Position numbers and translations under genes: made by a program | Shown: in pieces, positions 53,821 through 62,759 of the stretch | Layout of the letters: each line of letters starts with the position of its first letter | Position numbering within the stretch: position 1 is the first letter of the stretch | Origin: Rhodothermus bifroesti | GTDB lineage: Bacteria > Bacteroidota > Rhodothermia > Rhodothermales > Rhodothermaceae | Direction of reading: 5' to 3' | NCBI RefSeq assembly: GCF_017908595.1 | Contig: NZ_JAGKTL010000005.1 | Location: forward strand, 240,945-304,944 | Length of the DNA stretch: 64,000 nt | The notes under the pieces: model-generated | Database searches by the model: none | Told to the model about the DNA's origin: nothing | The model's input: only the letters and a program-made list of their open reading frames with translations

Positions 53821-54708
53821 TTAGGGGGCGATGGCGGTTGGTGACCCGTCCGCTAGCCATCCAGCCTTGCGACTTAGGCGTTCCCATTCACGGGCAATCC
53901 AGTGTGTTAGGGCGGGATGAGGTAGCAGGCCGATTTCCTCAGCCCGGTAGGTTAAGCCCTCGAGCACTTGGCGGTAGGGGCCAAAGCCAGCGATGCGGAA
54001 AGGTACCACAAGCACAGTGCGTCCTGCTTGGTTTTCTGCTTCCACAAAAGCCCGAATGCGCCGTTCGGCTTCTGCCCGGAGGGCTGGCCAGTCTTCGCGT
54101 AGCGTTTCCACACGTACGGTATAAAATCCTAGTGCCCGAATAAGCTGGGCGTGGCGTTCCATCGCTACAATCCAGCGGGCATTAAGCACCTCGTCTTCGG
54201 TACCATGGGCAAGGAGGAGGACCGATTCGCGTGATGGGTCTTGGCTGAGCGCAAGCGCTCGATCAGCCAGAATCGGGCCCACCTCTGGTGCATCCATGAG
54301 GCCATGCTCACTAAGTATGATGCTTAGGTTATGGCGCAAGGGGGCCGGCGTGCCGTGCGCCCCATGGCCTCCGTGATGGTGTAGCAAAAAGCGGGCAGGT
54401 GGGTCGGGACGCAGGCCCAGCAGATACTCGGTCTGGTGCTGAAACGAGGCACCATCGATAAATAACCGGACCACAACAACCCGCTGAACGCCCTGGGCCG
54501 CTAAGGAGTCCAATGCGAGCTGTAACGTATGCGGGTCGGCCATGCCAAAAGCTACTACGGTCGGACGGTCCTTGCGCAGCGGAGCTACGGCCTCAAGCAC
54601 CGTCTGATTCCAGTGTGCTGAGCCGCCATGTGCCATGATCAACAGGCCTGGCCGCGTGCTATCGGCCTGAGCATTGAACAATATGCTGAGCAAAATCGAA
54701 GCAATCAT
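53821..54708 (-). CDS. Exported CbiX-like chelatase
   Basis: A 295-residue protein with a short signal peptide (MIASILLSILFNAQA, then DS). It has two CbiX/sirohydrochlorin-chelatase-like halves: LLIMAHGGSAHWNQTV and VVVVRLFIDGAS, then VLLLAHGTEDEVLNARW and TVLVVPFRIAGFGPY. Between them is a histidine-rich stretch (FLLHHHGGHGAHG) that could bind metal. Chelatases of this fold insert Co or Fe into tetrapyrroles in the cytoplasm; an exported form beside a heme receptor suggests metal insertion or, in reverse, iron removal from heme in the periplasm. That role is inference. It lies 33 bases after the HmuY-like gene. Confidence 0.78.
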   Translation of the reverse strand: MIASILLSILFNAQADSTRPGLLIMAHGGSAHWNQTVLEAVAPLRKDRPTVVAFGMADPHTLQLALDSLAAQGVQRVVVVRLFIDGASFQHQTEYLLGLRPDPPARFLLHHHGGHGAHGTPAPLRHNLSIILSEHGLMDAPEVGPILADRALALSQDPSRESVLLLAHGTEDEVLNARWIVAMERHAQLIRALGFYTVRVETLREDWPALRAEAERRIRAFVEAENQAGRTVLVVPFRIAGFGPYRQVLEGLTYRAEEIGLLPHPALTHWIAREWERLSRKAGWLADGSPTAIAP

Positions 54709-54741
54709 CTTAGGAAAGTTTTAGGTTGTTGGTTGAAAGGG

Positions 54742-55407
54742 TTACTGCAGCCGACGCGAGCCGTCGGGCTGAAAGACATACTCAAAAGTGTAGTAGCGCG
54801 CAGGGTTTGTTTCTGGATTGATCTGGCCAGGGTCAGGTGCGCCCTTGTAGTAGCTCAAGATGCGTACCTTGGCATAGCGCCCATCGGCAGTGCGCACAAC
54901 GATCGTGCGCCCAGGAATTGGCGTAATGATATGGGTCGAGGTGTCGTAATGATACCAGCCCTGATCTGAGCCTGGACAAATAGCACGGCGCACGCCATTG
55001 GGGCATTCATGCTGTCCGTCTATACGCAAGGCATCGGGGGTTGGGGCTTCGGTAAGCTCTTCAAAGGGGACGTTGAGCACGACCGCGCCTCCTTGTCCTG
55101 GACCGCTGCTACCACCATTAATAAGGATATGGGTACCCTGGAAGGCGAGGTCCCATGCGGTTGAAGCCGAGTCGCTACGGTCGGCTTCATCGTAGCGCAG
55201 CACGATCTCTCCAGTACGTAGACTAAAGAAGGTGTAGCGTCCCGTTCCGACAGGGCGGCCTGTTTGAGGATCGGTCGACGTTAAGGGATCGGCCGGTAGA
55301 TCCCTGATGGTTACAGCTTCAATGGGTTGATCTTCACGCAGCGTGCTGCCGCTGTCGCATGCGGTAAGCGTGAAGCAAAAAGCAGCTAGCAGAAGTCCAA
55401 TACGCAT
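54742..55407 (-). CDS. HmuY-family heme-binding lipoprotein
   Basis: A 221-residue lipoprotein (LLLAAFCFTLTAC, lipidated at C17). HmuY-like features are YTFFSLRTGEIVLRYDEADR, SASTAWDLAFQGTHILINGG and the later WYHYDTSTHIITPIPGRTIV, TADGRYAKVRILSYYKG. HmuY proteins of Porphyromonas and relatives take heme from host proteins at the cell surface and pass it to the HmuR receptor; the axial heme ligands vary and cannot be fixed here. It is 18 bases after the TonB receptor gene, the classic hmuR-hmuY pairing, although in the reverse order. Confidence 0.85.
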   Translation of the reverse strand: MRIGLLLAAFCFTLTACDSGSTLREDQPIEAVTIRDLPADPLTSTDPQTGRPVGTGRYTFFSLRTGEIVLRYDEADRSDSASTAWDLAFQGTHILINGGSSGPGQGGAVVLNVPFEELTEAPTPDALRIDGQHECPNGVRRAICPGSDQGWYHYDTSTHIITPIPGRTIVVRTADGRYAKVRILSYYKGAPDPGQINPETNPARYYTFEYVFQPDGSRRLQ

Positions 55408-55425
55408 AGGGCACTTTAGGATGGT

Positions 55426-57471
55426 TTACACATCTAGGGTGAACGTGACAAACCAGCGACGTCCGGGCTGAAAAGGCATCAGCGCAGGCCGCTTGAGGTT
55501 GAAGAGGTTAAAAGCCCCGCCTTGGAGCTTCAGATGGCGGTTGAGCGCGCGTTCAAGGGTTACGTGCCAAAGACTGTAGCCGGGCACGTATTCGTCGGGG
55601 CGATTGACTACGCCATTGCCGTCTACGTCCCGGTAGCCGTAGCGACTCCGCCAGATGCCCCGTAGGGTAAACTGAAGGCCTGCCAGTGGTACTGCACCGC
55701 GCACGTGCACCGTGCCACTATGGCGCGAGCGGCCTAGGAGTCCACCGTAGTCGCTTCGACGCAGCCGGTAGTCGCGGCCTGAAGGCGCACGTCCAAAGAG
55801 CTGTCCCGCTTCGATGGCCTCAAGCACATCCCGATCTGCCGTTTCTAAGTACTGATAGCTGAACGCAAATTCCAGCGAGTTCCAAGGGGTAAACGTAAGC
55901 GTGCTTTCTAGGCCACGGGTAAAGAGACGCTCTACGTTGAAGTAGGTGTAGACAAAGGCTTGGTTGGTCTTTTGCGCGACTGGTTGCGTGTCGATCAGGT
56001 CGCGTACTTCGTTGTGAAAGGCATTCAGTGTAAGTGTTAGGCCGGTAAAGAGCGTGATTTCGCCTCCTAGGTTGAGCGCTACTGAATTTTCAGGGCGCAG
56101 CATGTCTACGCTTTGGGGATCAATGAAGAGCTGGGCGATTTGGCCTTCCTCTTGCAGTCGACGGAGCTCTTCCTGAAAGCGCGTTACACCAAAGACGCTG
56201 TAGCCAGCGGCTGCATTCGTAAAGACCAAATAGCGCTGCCGAAACTCAGGCGCTTTGAAGCCGCTGCCGATTGAGGCGCGCAGCCGGTAGCGATCGGCAG
56301 GCCGAAACAGTACGGCCAGGCGAGGGCTCAGGCGCGTGCTGTAGTCACGGTGGGCATCGAAGCGAAAACCCGAGACGATTTCAAGCCATGGCCGCGGGGC
56401 CCACTCATGCTGCACAAAGACAAAGCCGCTGTAGGTGCTGATGCGACGATCGTAGCGATCCCCCTGGAGCGCTTCTTGAATAGCTCCACTCCCCACCGTA
56501 AGGAGCTGATGGTCGCTCAGGAGCTGCTGTGCGCGCAGCTCTAGCTTGCGATAGGCTTGGGTAAAGTGATCCTGGGAATACAACGCCCCATCGGTTTGTC
56601 GCGTCATCTGGGTGTGGGTGGTGTAGCTACTGGCATAGCCAGAGGCTTCCAGCCGAAGGCGTCGTGTAGCTTGGAGCTCAAGGCGCGGATGCAGGCTCCA
56701 GTCCGACTGGCGGTGCTGCTCGTCGTGCACCAGGCCTTGCAAGGCAAAGGTGCTCTGGCGCCGCTGGTGATGCCAGCGGCCAGCAAGCGACACGTGCGAA
56801 CGTCGGGTGAGGTCCCAGCGCAGCAACGCGTCGGCAGTATAGTCGCGTAGCGCAGGGGCTGTCGGACCGTAGACCTCGGGGGCTAAGTCGTAGCCTTCGG
56901 TACGGTAATGGTCCAGCAAGAAGGAAGCTCCGAAACGGCCGCGTCGCATCTCAGCAGTTGTGCCAAGCTGATAGGTCTGGTGGGTTTCGGTGCGGGCATG
57001 TAGCGAAGCGGCTAGGGGGGATTGGGGAGGGCGACGGATCAGATTGACGACACCGGCCAAAGCTTCGCTGCCGTAAAGTGACGAAGTAGGGCCGCGTACG
57101 ATTTCGATGCGCTCTAGACCCTGAACGGTAAAGCGATCCAGATCGAGCGTACCGGCCGTGCGGCCAATGATAGGTTCACCGTCGATCAGAAAAAGCGTGT
57201 AATCGGGCTCAAAACCCTGCATCATGAGCCCGGTGCCGTGGTCTTCAAAAATCAACAGCCCGGGCTGTTCGGCCAGCAGGTCTGAGAGTCGTGCAGCTCC
57301 TGTACGGGCTATGGTTGCGCTTGTGACAAGCTGCACGGGGACTGGCACGTCGGTTAGGGCACGAGCCGAACGTGTGGCGGTGATCACTACGGGTGGTAGT
57401 GGAATGACCTTGCTGGTGTCGGGACCCACCTGCGGCAGTGTCACTAGGAGGAGGAGTAAGGGAACAAACAT
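55426..57471 (-). CDS. TonB-dependent receptor, HmuR-like (heme)
   Basis: A 681-residue outer-membrane receptor. The TonB box region and plug read PPVVITATRSARALTDVPV, RLSDLLAEQPGLLIFEDHG, FLIDGEPIIGRTAGTLDLD and IEIVRGPTSSLYGSEALAG; the barrel ends WFVTFTLDV. Pairing with a HmuY-like lipoprotein makes heme, or another tetrapyrrole, the probable ligand. There is no carboxypeptidase-like domain, unlike the receptor upstream. The predicted promoter (57502-57531) is overlapped by a metal-repressor-like palindrome. First gene of a four-gene leftward operon. Confidence 0.87.
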   Translation of the reverse strand: MFVPLLLLLVTLPQVGPDTSKVIPLPPVVITATRSARALTDVPVPVQLVTSATIARTGAARLSDLLAEQPGLLIFEDHGTGLMMQGFEPDYTLFLIDGEPIIGRTAGTLDLDRFTVQGLERIEIVRGPTSSLYGSEALAGVVNLIRRPPQSPLAASLHARTETHQTYQLGTTAEMRRGRFGASFLLDHYRTEGYDLAPEVYGPTAPALRDYTADALLRWDLTRRSHVSLAGRWHHQRRQSTFALQGLVHDEQHRQSDWSLHPRLELQATRRLRLEASGYASSYTTHTQMTRQTDGALYSQDHFTQAYRKLELRAQQLLSDHQLLTVGSGAIQEALQGDRYDRRISTYSGFVFVQHEWAPRPWLEIVSGFRFDAHRDYSTRLSPRLAVLFRPADRYRLRASIGSGFKAPEFRQRYLVFTNAAAGYSVFGVTRFQEELRRLQEEGQIAQLFIDPQSVDMLRPENSVALNLGGEITLFTGLTLTLNAFHNEVRDLIDTQPVAQKTNQAFVYTYFNVERLFTRGLESTLTFTPWNSLEFAFSYQYLETADRDVLEAIEAGQLFGRAPSGRDYRLRRSDYGGLLGRSRHSGTVHVRGAVPLAGLQFTLRGIWRSRYGYRDVDGNGVVNRPDEYVPGYSLWHVTLERALNRHLKLQGGAFNLFNLKRPALMPFQPGRRWFVTFTLDV

Positions 57472-57488
57472 CTCTTCATTACTAAAAC

Positions 57489-57503
57489 TTAGACTGAGTC
57501 TAA
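57489..57503. promoter_or_regulatory. 7-1-7 palindromic operator (DtxR/Fur-like)
   Basis: TTAGACTGAGTCTAA is a perfect inverted repeat of seven bases around one central base. Its TTAG...CTAA outer bases recall operators of iron- or manganese-responsive DtxR-family repressors. It lies 18 bases before the heme receptor start and adjoins the predicted -10 element. The regulator is not in this window. Confidence 0.6.
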
Positions 57504-57531
57504 ACTAAAAAGCACAAGAGTTACATATCAA
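57502..57531 (-). promoter_or_regulatory. Predicted promoter of the heme uptake operon
   Basis: Reading leftward, TTGATA (57531-57526) and TAGTTT (57507-57502) are separated by 18 bases, and the palindrome at 57489-57503 overlaps the end of the -10 element. A repressor there would block initiation. Confidence 0.45.
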
Positions 57532-57575
57532 CTATTGTATTGTAAAGTATTGGTGAAAGTCTTAGGCTGGCAATT

Positions 57576-59831
57576 TTACGGTCGCCACTGAAGCTGAAGC
57601 TGGAGGTGGCGTGGGGGTGCGAGCAGGGCAGGGCGTTCGACGTAGTAGTAGTCCAGGGCGTTTTTGACAAGCAGTGTCAGGGTAAGTTTGGGATGTTGCC
57701 AGCTTAGGCGCAGGTCCAAGACGCGCACCGGAACGGTCACATCGGCATCGGGCACAAAGCGAGCGAACTCGCTGTCGATGCGTTCAGGTCGGCTGGCCAG
57801 GCGCAAATCGGCGCCAGTGTTGAGCTGTGCGGGTAAGGCGATGGTCAGTCCGCCTTTGAACAGGTGGCGGCTGCGGAACGAGAGGGGGAGGGGTTGAGGT
57901 CCAGTTAAGTCTTTGGCATCGAGCCAGGTATAGCCGAGTTGGCTTTCGAAGCGGTTGCTCAGCAGGTTCAGTTTTAGGAGGGTTTCGAGGCCTTGGATGC
58001 GCGCGTGCGTCAGGTTGACAAACTGAAAAGCCAGTCGTTCGCGTTGAAAGCGGGGTTCGATGAGGTCCTGATACTCAGTGCGAAAGAGCGCCAGCTCAAG
58101 CTGCATTTCCGCAAGGCTTCCTGCGTTTTTTCGGTAGCGCAGGCCCAGTTCGTAGCCGGTACTGGTTTCCGGCAGTAAGTCTGGGTTAGAGACGATAGGA
58201 AAAAAGTCTTGGTTTTCGATGTAACGTTCAGCCAAGCTAGGGACGCGAAAGCCTAAGCCAAAGGCGGCATGTAGCGTTAGGTTGCGTTGTGCTTGAAAGA
58301 GCAGGTTGGTTTTGGGAGAAAGTCGGGTAATCCATCGGTCGGCCCGGACCTGATAGGCATCGAAACGCAGGCCGCCGGTGAGGCGCCAGTGGAGCCCTAA
58401 GGCTTGCTCCCATTGACCAAAGACGGCTATTTCGGGTTGGCTCCGGAAGGGTTGGTGATCTGCTTCGGGGAAGAAAGAAGAGCGGGTGGCCAAGGCATCT
58501 GCAGTAGCGCCTAGGGTAAGGTACTGGCTTGCGGTAGGTTGCCAGTCGAACTGGAGTTGGCCGCCGTAGCGAAAGCCCAAAGTGCCTTTGGAAAGGGGTT
58601 TAGGGCGACCCTGCTCATCGAGTGGACGAAGGGCCAGGGCGTAGAGCCGGCCACCTGCGGTGTAGAAAAGTTGGGGGCTAAGGACGTGGGTTAAGGCGGG
58701 CAGGAAAGTCCATTGCAGCGACTGCGTGTCGTTGGTCCCGACGGCATCTTTGCTTCCGGAAGCTGGAATGCGGCCAGGGTTAAGCGGATCGCGCAAGCCG
58801 TTCCAGTAGAGAAACGCGTTGCTGCGGCGCCAGGTTAGCCCAGAGAGCACTACCACGCGCACGTCGGCTCGAGGCTGCCAACGCAGTTTCGCATAGCCTT
58901 GGAGCATAGTGCGTTCGTTGGCATTGAGATGACCAGTGTCGCGCAGGTAAGTTGCATGAATCCAGCCGCCCAGGCGGTCATTTAGGCGTCGGGCATGGGT
59001 AAAGATGGCGGTGCCAAAAGGTCGCCATTGGCGAGCTCCGTCCCAGTGCGCGCGCCATTCGGCGTAGCGTACGGGCTTGTAGGCTCCGCTGGAAAGCCAA
59101 ACTTCGGTTTCGGCTTGCTCGGGAAAGTCGCGCGTAATCACCTGAACAACGCCGCCCAGCGCACCGCTGCCGTAGAGGGCCGAGCCTGGGCCTTTGAGCA
59201 CCTCAATACGGTCGATTTGGGCCATGGGCAGCAGTTCAAATGGAATGCCATCGGCGTCGGGTGCCAGCATAGGAAAGCCGTCTACAAGCAGCAGGACGCG
59301 ACTACCTGCATTGTACGTAAAGCCTGAAGACCCTCGGATGTTTACCTGATTGCCTGCCATTTGCACGCCTGGAACATAGCGCAGCGCTTCGTCGAGCGTG
59401 GCAATGCCGCGTTGGGCCAACGCACTTAGCGGTAGCACCGAAAGGCTAACGGGAACCTGTTCCATCGGTTGTGCCCTTCGCGCAGCGGTTACGACCACTT
59501 CTGGTGCTTCGACGATGGTGGGCACTAGCGCGAAATCGATGCGCTCCCTAGCGCCCGGGCTCAGATGGACACTAGCTTCGGCTGGTACATAGCCCACAGC
59601 TGAAGCACGCACGGTATACGAACCAGCGGGAACGTTTTCGATCACGTAATATCCGTGGGCATCTGTAGCAGCCCCGTAGAGGGTCCCTATAAGCACCACA
59701 TTCACCCCCATGATCGGATTGCCGTAAACGTCCCGTACCGTACCTTCCAGTGTGGCACGTGTCGGCTGGGCTTGCAGTGGCGCGGCTGCCAGGCTAACAA
59801 GCAGCCATGGCCCTAGGTAAGCGCATCTCAT
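57576..59831 (-). CDS. TonB-dependent receptor with carboxypeptidase-like N-domain
   Basis: A 751-residue receptor. Signal peptide (LGPWLLVSLAAAPLQAQP), carboxypeptidase-like domain (LEGTVRDVYGNPIMGVNVVL, DAHGYYVIENVPAGSYTVRA), plug (APEVVVTAARRAQPMEQVPV, YVPGVQMAGNQVNIRGSSGF, LLVDGFPMLAPDADGIPFE, IEVLKGPGSALYGSGALGG) and barrel with GLGFRVPSLAERYIENQDF and PETSTGYELGLRYR. The plug type is typical of siderophore, cobalamin or heme receptors, not of SusC. It overlaps the lipoprotein gene upstream by four bases and lies 104 bases before the heme receptor, which has its own promoter. Confidence 0.87.
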   Translation of the reverse strand: MRCAYLGPWLLVSLAAAPLQAQPTRATLEGTVRDVYGNPIMGVNVVLIGTLYGAATDAHGYYVIENVPAGSYTVRASAVGYVPAEASVHLSPGARERIDFALVPTIVEAPEVVVTAARRAQPMEQVPVSLSVLPLSALAQRGIATLDEALRYVPGVQMAGNQVNIRGSSGFTYNAGSRVLLLVDGFPMLAPDADGIPFELLPMAQIDRIEVLKGPGSALYGSGALGGVVQVITRDFPEQAETEVWLSSGAYKPVRYAEWRAHWDGARQWRPFGTAIFTHARRLNDRLGGWIHATYLRDTGHLNANERTMLQGYAKLRWQPRADVRVVVLSGLTWRRSNAFLYWNGLRDPLNPGRIPASGSKDAVGTNDTQSLQWTFLPALTHVLSPQLFYTAGGRLYALALRPLDEQGRPKPLSKGTLGFRYGGQLQFDWQPTASQYLTLGATADALATRSSFFPEADHQPFRSQPEIAVFGQWEQALGLHWRLTGGLRFDAYQVRADRWITRLSPKTNLLFQAQRNLTLHAAFGLGFRVPSLAERYIENQDFFPIVSNPDLLPETSTGYELGLRYRKNAGSLAEMQLELALFRTEYQDLIEPRFQRERLAFQFVNLTHARIQGLETLLKLNLLSNRFESQLGYTWLDAKDLTGPQPLPLSFRSRHLFKGGLTIALPAQLNTGADLRLASRPERIDSEFARFVPDADVTVPVRVLDLRLSWQHPKLTLTLLVKNALDYYYVERPALLAPPRHLQLQLQWRP

Positions 59832-60298
59832 GGCGTTCCGGGAAAACTTGCAGGGCGGCGAAAGTCAGCTTCAAATACCAGCAGCCAGCGGTCGCCTGGC
59901 CGCAAAATTATAGGTCGATCGTAAACCACCAGAGGCCGCCAGTCCAACAGGCCTGGACCAAATTTCCACGCAATGCCGCTGTAGTAGAACGTGTCGGCTA
60001 CGACGCCTCTTAAGTCAAGGGTGACGCGAAACGTGTCGTAATCTACAAAGCGCCGTAGCGTGTCGCTAAAGACCAGTTCGTTAAAGCGCAGCAAGAGGTC
60101 TAACGCGTTTTGCGGCACAAAGCGCAGGGCCACAAAACGCAGCTCGCGTACCGAGTCGGCTGGTGGCCAAGGACCGGTATAGTATACACTTCCCTCAATG
60201 TGCGCCAAAGGTGAAGGAGGAGGTGGTGCTAGTCCACCATCACAACCCGCAAATAAACCGAAAATCAGTAAAACACCACCGAAGTAAAAAAAACGCAT
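59828..60298 (-). CDS. Lipoprotein of unknown function, partner of TonB receptor
   Basis: A 156-residue lipoprotein (GGVLLIFGLFAGCDGG, lipidated at C18). A proline-rich spacer (LAPPPPSPLAH) is followed by beta-rich sequence: IEGSVYYTGPWPPADSVREL, FVALRFVPQN, YDTFRVTLDLRGVVADTFYY and DRWLLVFEADF. I do not recognise the family. Its stop overlaps the receptor start, so the two are translated together; by position it resembles small surface lipoproteins that assist their TonB receptor in ligand capture. Confidence 0.65.
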   Translation of the reverse strand: MRFFYFGGVLLIFGLFAGCDGGLAPPPPSPLAHIEGSVYYTGPWPPADSVRELRFVALRFVPQNALDLLLRFNELVFSDTLRRFVDYDTFRVTLDLRGVVADTFYYSGIAWKFGPGLLDWRPLVVYDRPIILRPGDRWLLVFEADFRRPASFPGTP

Positions 60299-60359
60299 TC
60301 GTTGTCTGTGAATTTGGGCCTGAAGGACTTTAGGGGTAAGCTTATTCTACAGTAAGGGG

Positions 60360-60388
60360 TTGGCCTGGGCGGCAAGTGAATGTATATT
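60360..60388 (+). promoter_or_regulatory. Predicted promoter of queA operon
   Basis: TTGGCC (60360-60365) and TATATT (60383-60388) with a 17-base spacer; a start near 60395 would leave a leader of about 90 bases before queA. Confidence 0.5.
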
Positions 60389-60485
60389 TTCGACGCCGTC
60401 TGCTGCAGCTAGGTTCATGTAGCTGAGCGGAAGGCGGTATTGGTGTAAGCGGTTCCTCAGGAGCGTAAGCCTGTGTTGGATACCC

Positions 60486-61532
60486 ATGAGGCTCTCTGAT
60501 CTGCACTACGACTATCCTAAAAACCTGATCGCCAAGTATCCTGCCGAGCCCAGGGACAGTGCCCGACTGATGGTGCTTGATCGCAAGACGCAAACCATCG
60601 AGCATCGCATTTTTCGTGATATTGTGGACTATTTCAACGAAGGCGATGTTTTGATCGTCAATGATACAAAAGTTTTTCCAGCCCGTCTTTTTGGCTATAA
60701 AGAAAAAACCGGGGCTAGGATCGAAGTCTTCTTGCTGCGCGAGCTCAATAGCGAGGGACGGCTTTGGGATGTGCTGGTCGATCCTGCACGGAAGATTCGC
60801 GTGGGCAATAAGATTTATTTTGAAGGGGATTTGGTTGCTGAAGTGGTGGACAATACCACTTCGCGGGGGCGAACCATACGCTTTTTGTTTGATGGTAGCA
60901 ACGAAGACCTGTATCGAAAGATTGAAGAAATCGGGCACACGCCGCTGCCGCCTTACATTAAGCGAGAAGATGAACCAGAAGATCGGGAGCGGTATCAAAC
61001 GATTTTTGCCCGCCACAAGGGTTCAGTAGCAGCGCCTACGGCTGGACTGCATTTTACACCGGAGTTGGTGGAAAGCTTGCGTCGAAAAGGCGTCGACATT
61101 GTGCCGATTACGTTGCATGTAGGGCTAGGGACGTTCCGGCCGGTAGAAGTAGAGGACTTAACCAAACATCGCATGGATTCAGAGTATTACGTCATTTCAG
61201 AGGAAGCCGCCGAGCGGATTAACCGTGCACTTTTATCACCCCATCATACCGTAACTGCAGTGGGTACGACGGTCGTGCGGGCCATCGAGTCGAGCATTTC
61301 GGCTACCGGCACGCTGAAAGCCGGCTCGGGTTGGACAGATAAATTCATTTACCCTCCCTACGATTTTAAGATCACCGAGCGTCTGATTACGAATTTTCAT
61401 ATGCCGCGGAGCACTTTGCTGGCACTGGTTGTTGCTTTTGCAGGCTATGAGTTTGTGATGAACGCCTACCGCGTTGCCGTTCAGGAAAAATATCGGCTCT
61501 TTTCTTTTGGCGATGCGATGATGATTCTTTAA
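60486..61532 (+). CDS. queA: S-adenosylmethionine:tRNA ribosyltransferase-isomerase
   Basis: A 348-residue enzyme that transfers and isomerises the ribose of SAM onto preQ1 in tRNA, forming epoxyqueuosine at position 34. Signatures: [98 protein letters not shown], and [14 protein letters not shown] near the end. The length is standard. It is first in a probable operon with ispD (five-base gap), ispF and a DedA-family gene. The queuosine-dependent tRNA-Tyr (GTA) is encoded 2 kb downstream. Confidence 0.96.
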   Translation: MRLSDLHYDYPKNLIAKYPAEPRDSARLMVLDRKTQTIEHRIFRDIVDYFNEGDVLIVNDTKVFPARLFGYKEKTGARIEVFLLRELNSEGRLWDVLVDPARKIRVGNKIYFEGDLVAEVVDNTTSRGRTIRFLFDGSNEDLYRKIEEIGHTPLPPYIKREDEPEDRERYQTIFARHKGSVAAPTAGLHFTPELVESLRRKGVDIVPITLHVGLGTFRPVEVEDLTKHRMDSEYYVISEEAAERINRALLSPHHTVTAVGTTVVRAIESSISATGTLKAGSGWTDKFIYPPYDFKITERLITNFHMPRSTLLALVVAFAGYEFVMNAYRVAVQEKYRLFSFGDAMMIL

Positions 61533-61537
61533 GCCTT

Positions 61538-62266
61538 ATGATGCAGGATTTTAGGGCGGCGGGTGGTCGGGTGGCCGTTTTGGTGCCAGCAGCGGGGCGA
61601 GGAACGCGTTTGGGCGGTATGCGCAAGCAATTTCGCCTTTTGGGCAACCGTCCTTTATTGGAGCAGACGCTGTGGGCTTTTGAGCATCATCCGGCTGTTG
61701 ATGGCCTGGTCGTTGCGGTACCAGCGGAGCGGGTAGTCGGTATTGCCGAAACGCTGCGCCAAAGTGGGCTTAAGAAACTGTGGCACGTTGTGGCTGGGGG
61801 AGCTACGCGACAGGACTCGGTGGCGGCAGCTTTGCGTAGCTTACCAGACGACGTGGCGATTGTTTTGGTACACGATGCGGTGCGGCCTTTTATCTTGCCA
61901 GAACAGATCACAGCAGTACTGGAGGCCGTCCGCCAGGTAGGGGCTGCAGCACTGGCCATTCCCGAGACCGATACCGTACGCCGGAGTGACGATGGGTACT
62001 TGGCAGAAACCGTGCCCCGCCAGCAGCTCTACCGGATGCAGACGCCCCAGGGATTTCGTCGGGATTGGCTCGAGGCGGCCTATGCCGAAGCCTCCGAGCC
62101 CCCAGCTACCGACGACGTCGAGTTAGTGCGCCGCCTAGGCTATCCGGTAGCTCGGGTGGCGGGTAGCGTGTTCAACTTTAAGATCACAACGGCGGAAGAT
62201 TGGGAGCTCGCTACCATGCTCTGGCCCCAGTGGGAGGCGCGCCGCCGGTCATGTTGCACCTTATAG
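61538..62266 (+). CDS. ispD: 2-C-methyl-D-erythritol 4-phosphate cytidylyltransferase
   Basis: A 242-residue nucleotidyltransferase, third step of the MEP pathway of isoprenoid synthesis (MEP + CTP to CDP-ME). The CTP loop is [19 protein letters not shown]; further marks are [25 protein letters not shown], and [14 protein letters not shown], then [17 protein letters not shown] and [12 protein letters not shown]. The last residues ([11 protein letters not shown]) are a short extension. It is followed two bases later by ispF, a frequent pairing. Confidence 0.95.
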   Translation: MMQDFRAAGGRVAVLVPAAGRGTRLGGMRKQFRLLGNRPLLEQTLWAFEHHPAVDGLVVAVPAERVVGIAETLRQSGLKKLWHVVAGGATRQDSVAAALRSLPDDVAIVLVHDAVRPFILPEQITAVLEAVRQVGAAALAIPETDTVRRSDDGYLAETVPRQQLYRMQTPQGFRRDWLEAAYAEASEPPATDDVELVRRLGYPVARVAGSVFNFKITTAEDWELATMLWPQWEARRRSCCTL

Positions 62267-62268
62267 TT

Positions 62269-62757
62269 ATGATACGCCTTGGCTTTGGATACGATGTGCA
62301 CCGGTTGGTGCCTAATCGTCCCTTGATTCTGGGAGGCGTGCGCATTCCGTTTGCTTTAGGCCTTTTAGGGCATTCGGATGCCGACGTGCTGCTGCATGCC
62401 ATTGCCGATGCGCTGTTAGGTGCAGCTGCTTTGGGCGACATTGGGCAGCATTTCCCGGACACCGATCCGCGCTGGAAGGATGCCGACAGCCAGGAACTGC
62501 TTCGACAGGTGTATGCCCAAGTGGTAGCTGCTGGATACCGAGCAGTGAACGTCGATGCTACAGTAGCCCTCGAGCAGCCGCGGCTTAAGCCGTATATCGA
62601 AGCCATGCGGCAAAACATTGCCCGCATTTTGGAATTGCCGCTAGCCGCTGTTTCTGTAAAGGCCACAACTACCGAAGGGTTAGGTATTGTGGGCGAAGGG
62701 AAAGGAGCAGCAGCCTATGCAGTGTGCCTGTTGGCGGCTCAGGGGTTAAGTCTCTAA
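62269..62757 (+). CDS. ispF: 2-C-methyl-D-erythritol 2,4-cyclodiphosphate synthase
   Basis: A 162-residue trimeric zinc enzyme of the MEP pathway, which cyclises CDP-ME-2-phosphate. Signatures: [12 protein letters not shown] (metal ligands D and H), [39 protein letters not shown], and [20 protein letters not shown] start at ATG 62269, where the conserved sequence begins; the frame is open to 62200 inside ispD but that stretch is unrelated. With ispD it indicates use of the non-mevalonate route. DedA follows after two bases. Confidence 0.96.
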   Translation: MIRLGFGYDVHRLVPNRPLILGGVRIPFALGLLGHSDADVLLHAIADALLGAAALGDIGQHFPDTDPRWKDADSQELLRQVYAQVVAAGYRAVNVDATVALEQPRLKPYIEAMRQNIARILELPLAAVSVKATTTEGLGIVGEGKGAAAYAVCLLAAQGLSL

Positions 62758-62759
62758 AC

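Noticed and set aside
57576..57610. GCCACTG sequence like part of a B12 box, considered as a cobalamin riboswitch
   Set aside because: It lies within the end of a coding region and none of the other conserved cobalamin riboswitch segments are visible nearby.
60342..61016. A 224-codon open frame on the - strand across the queA start
   Set aside because: It lies opposite queA, whose sequence is fully conserved, and its translation matches no recognisable protein; it is a by-product of queA coding.
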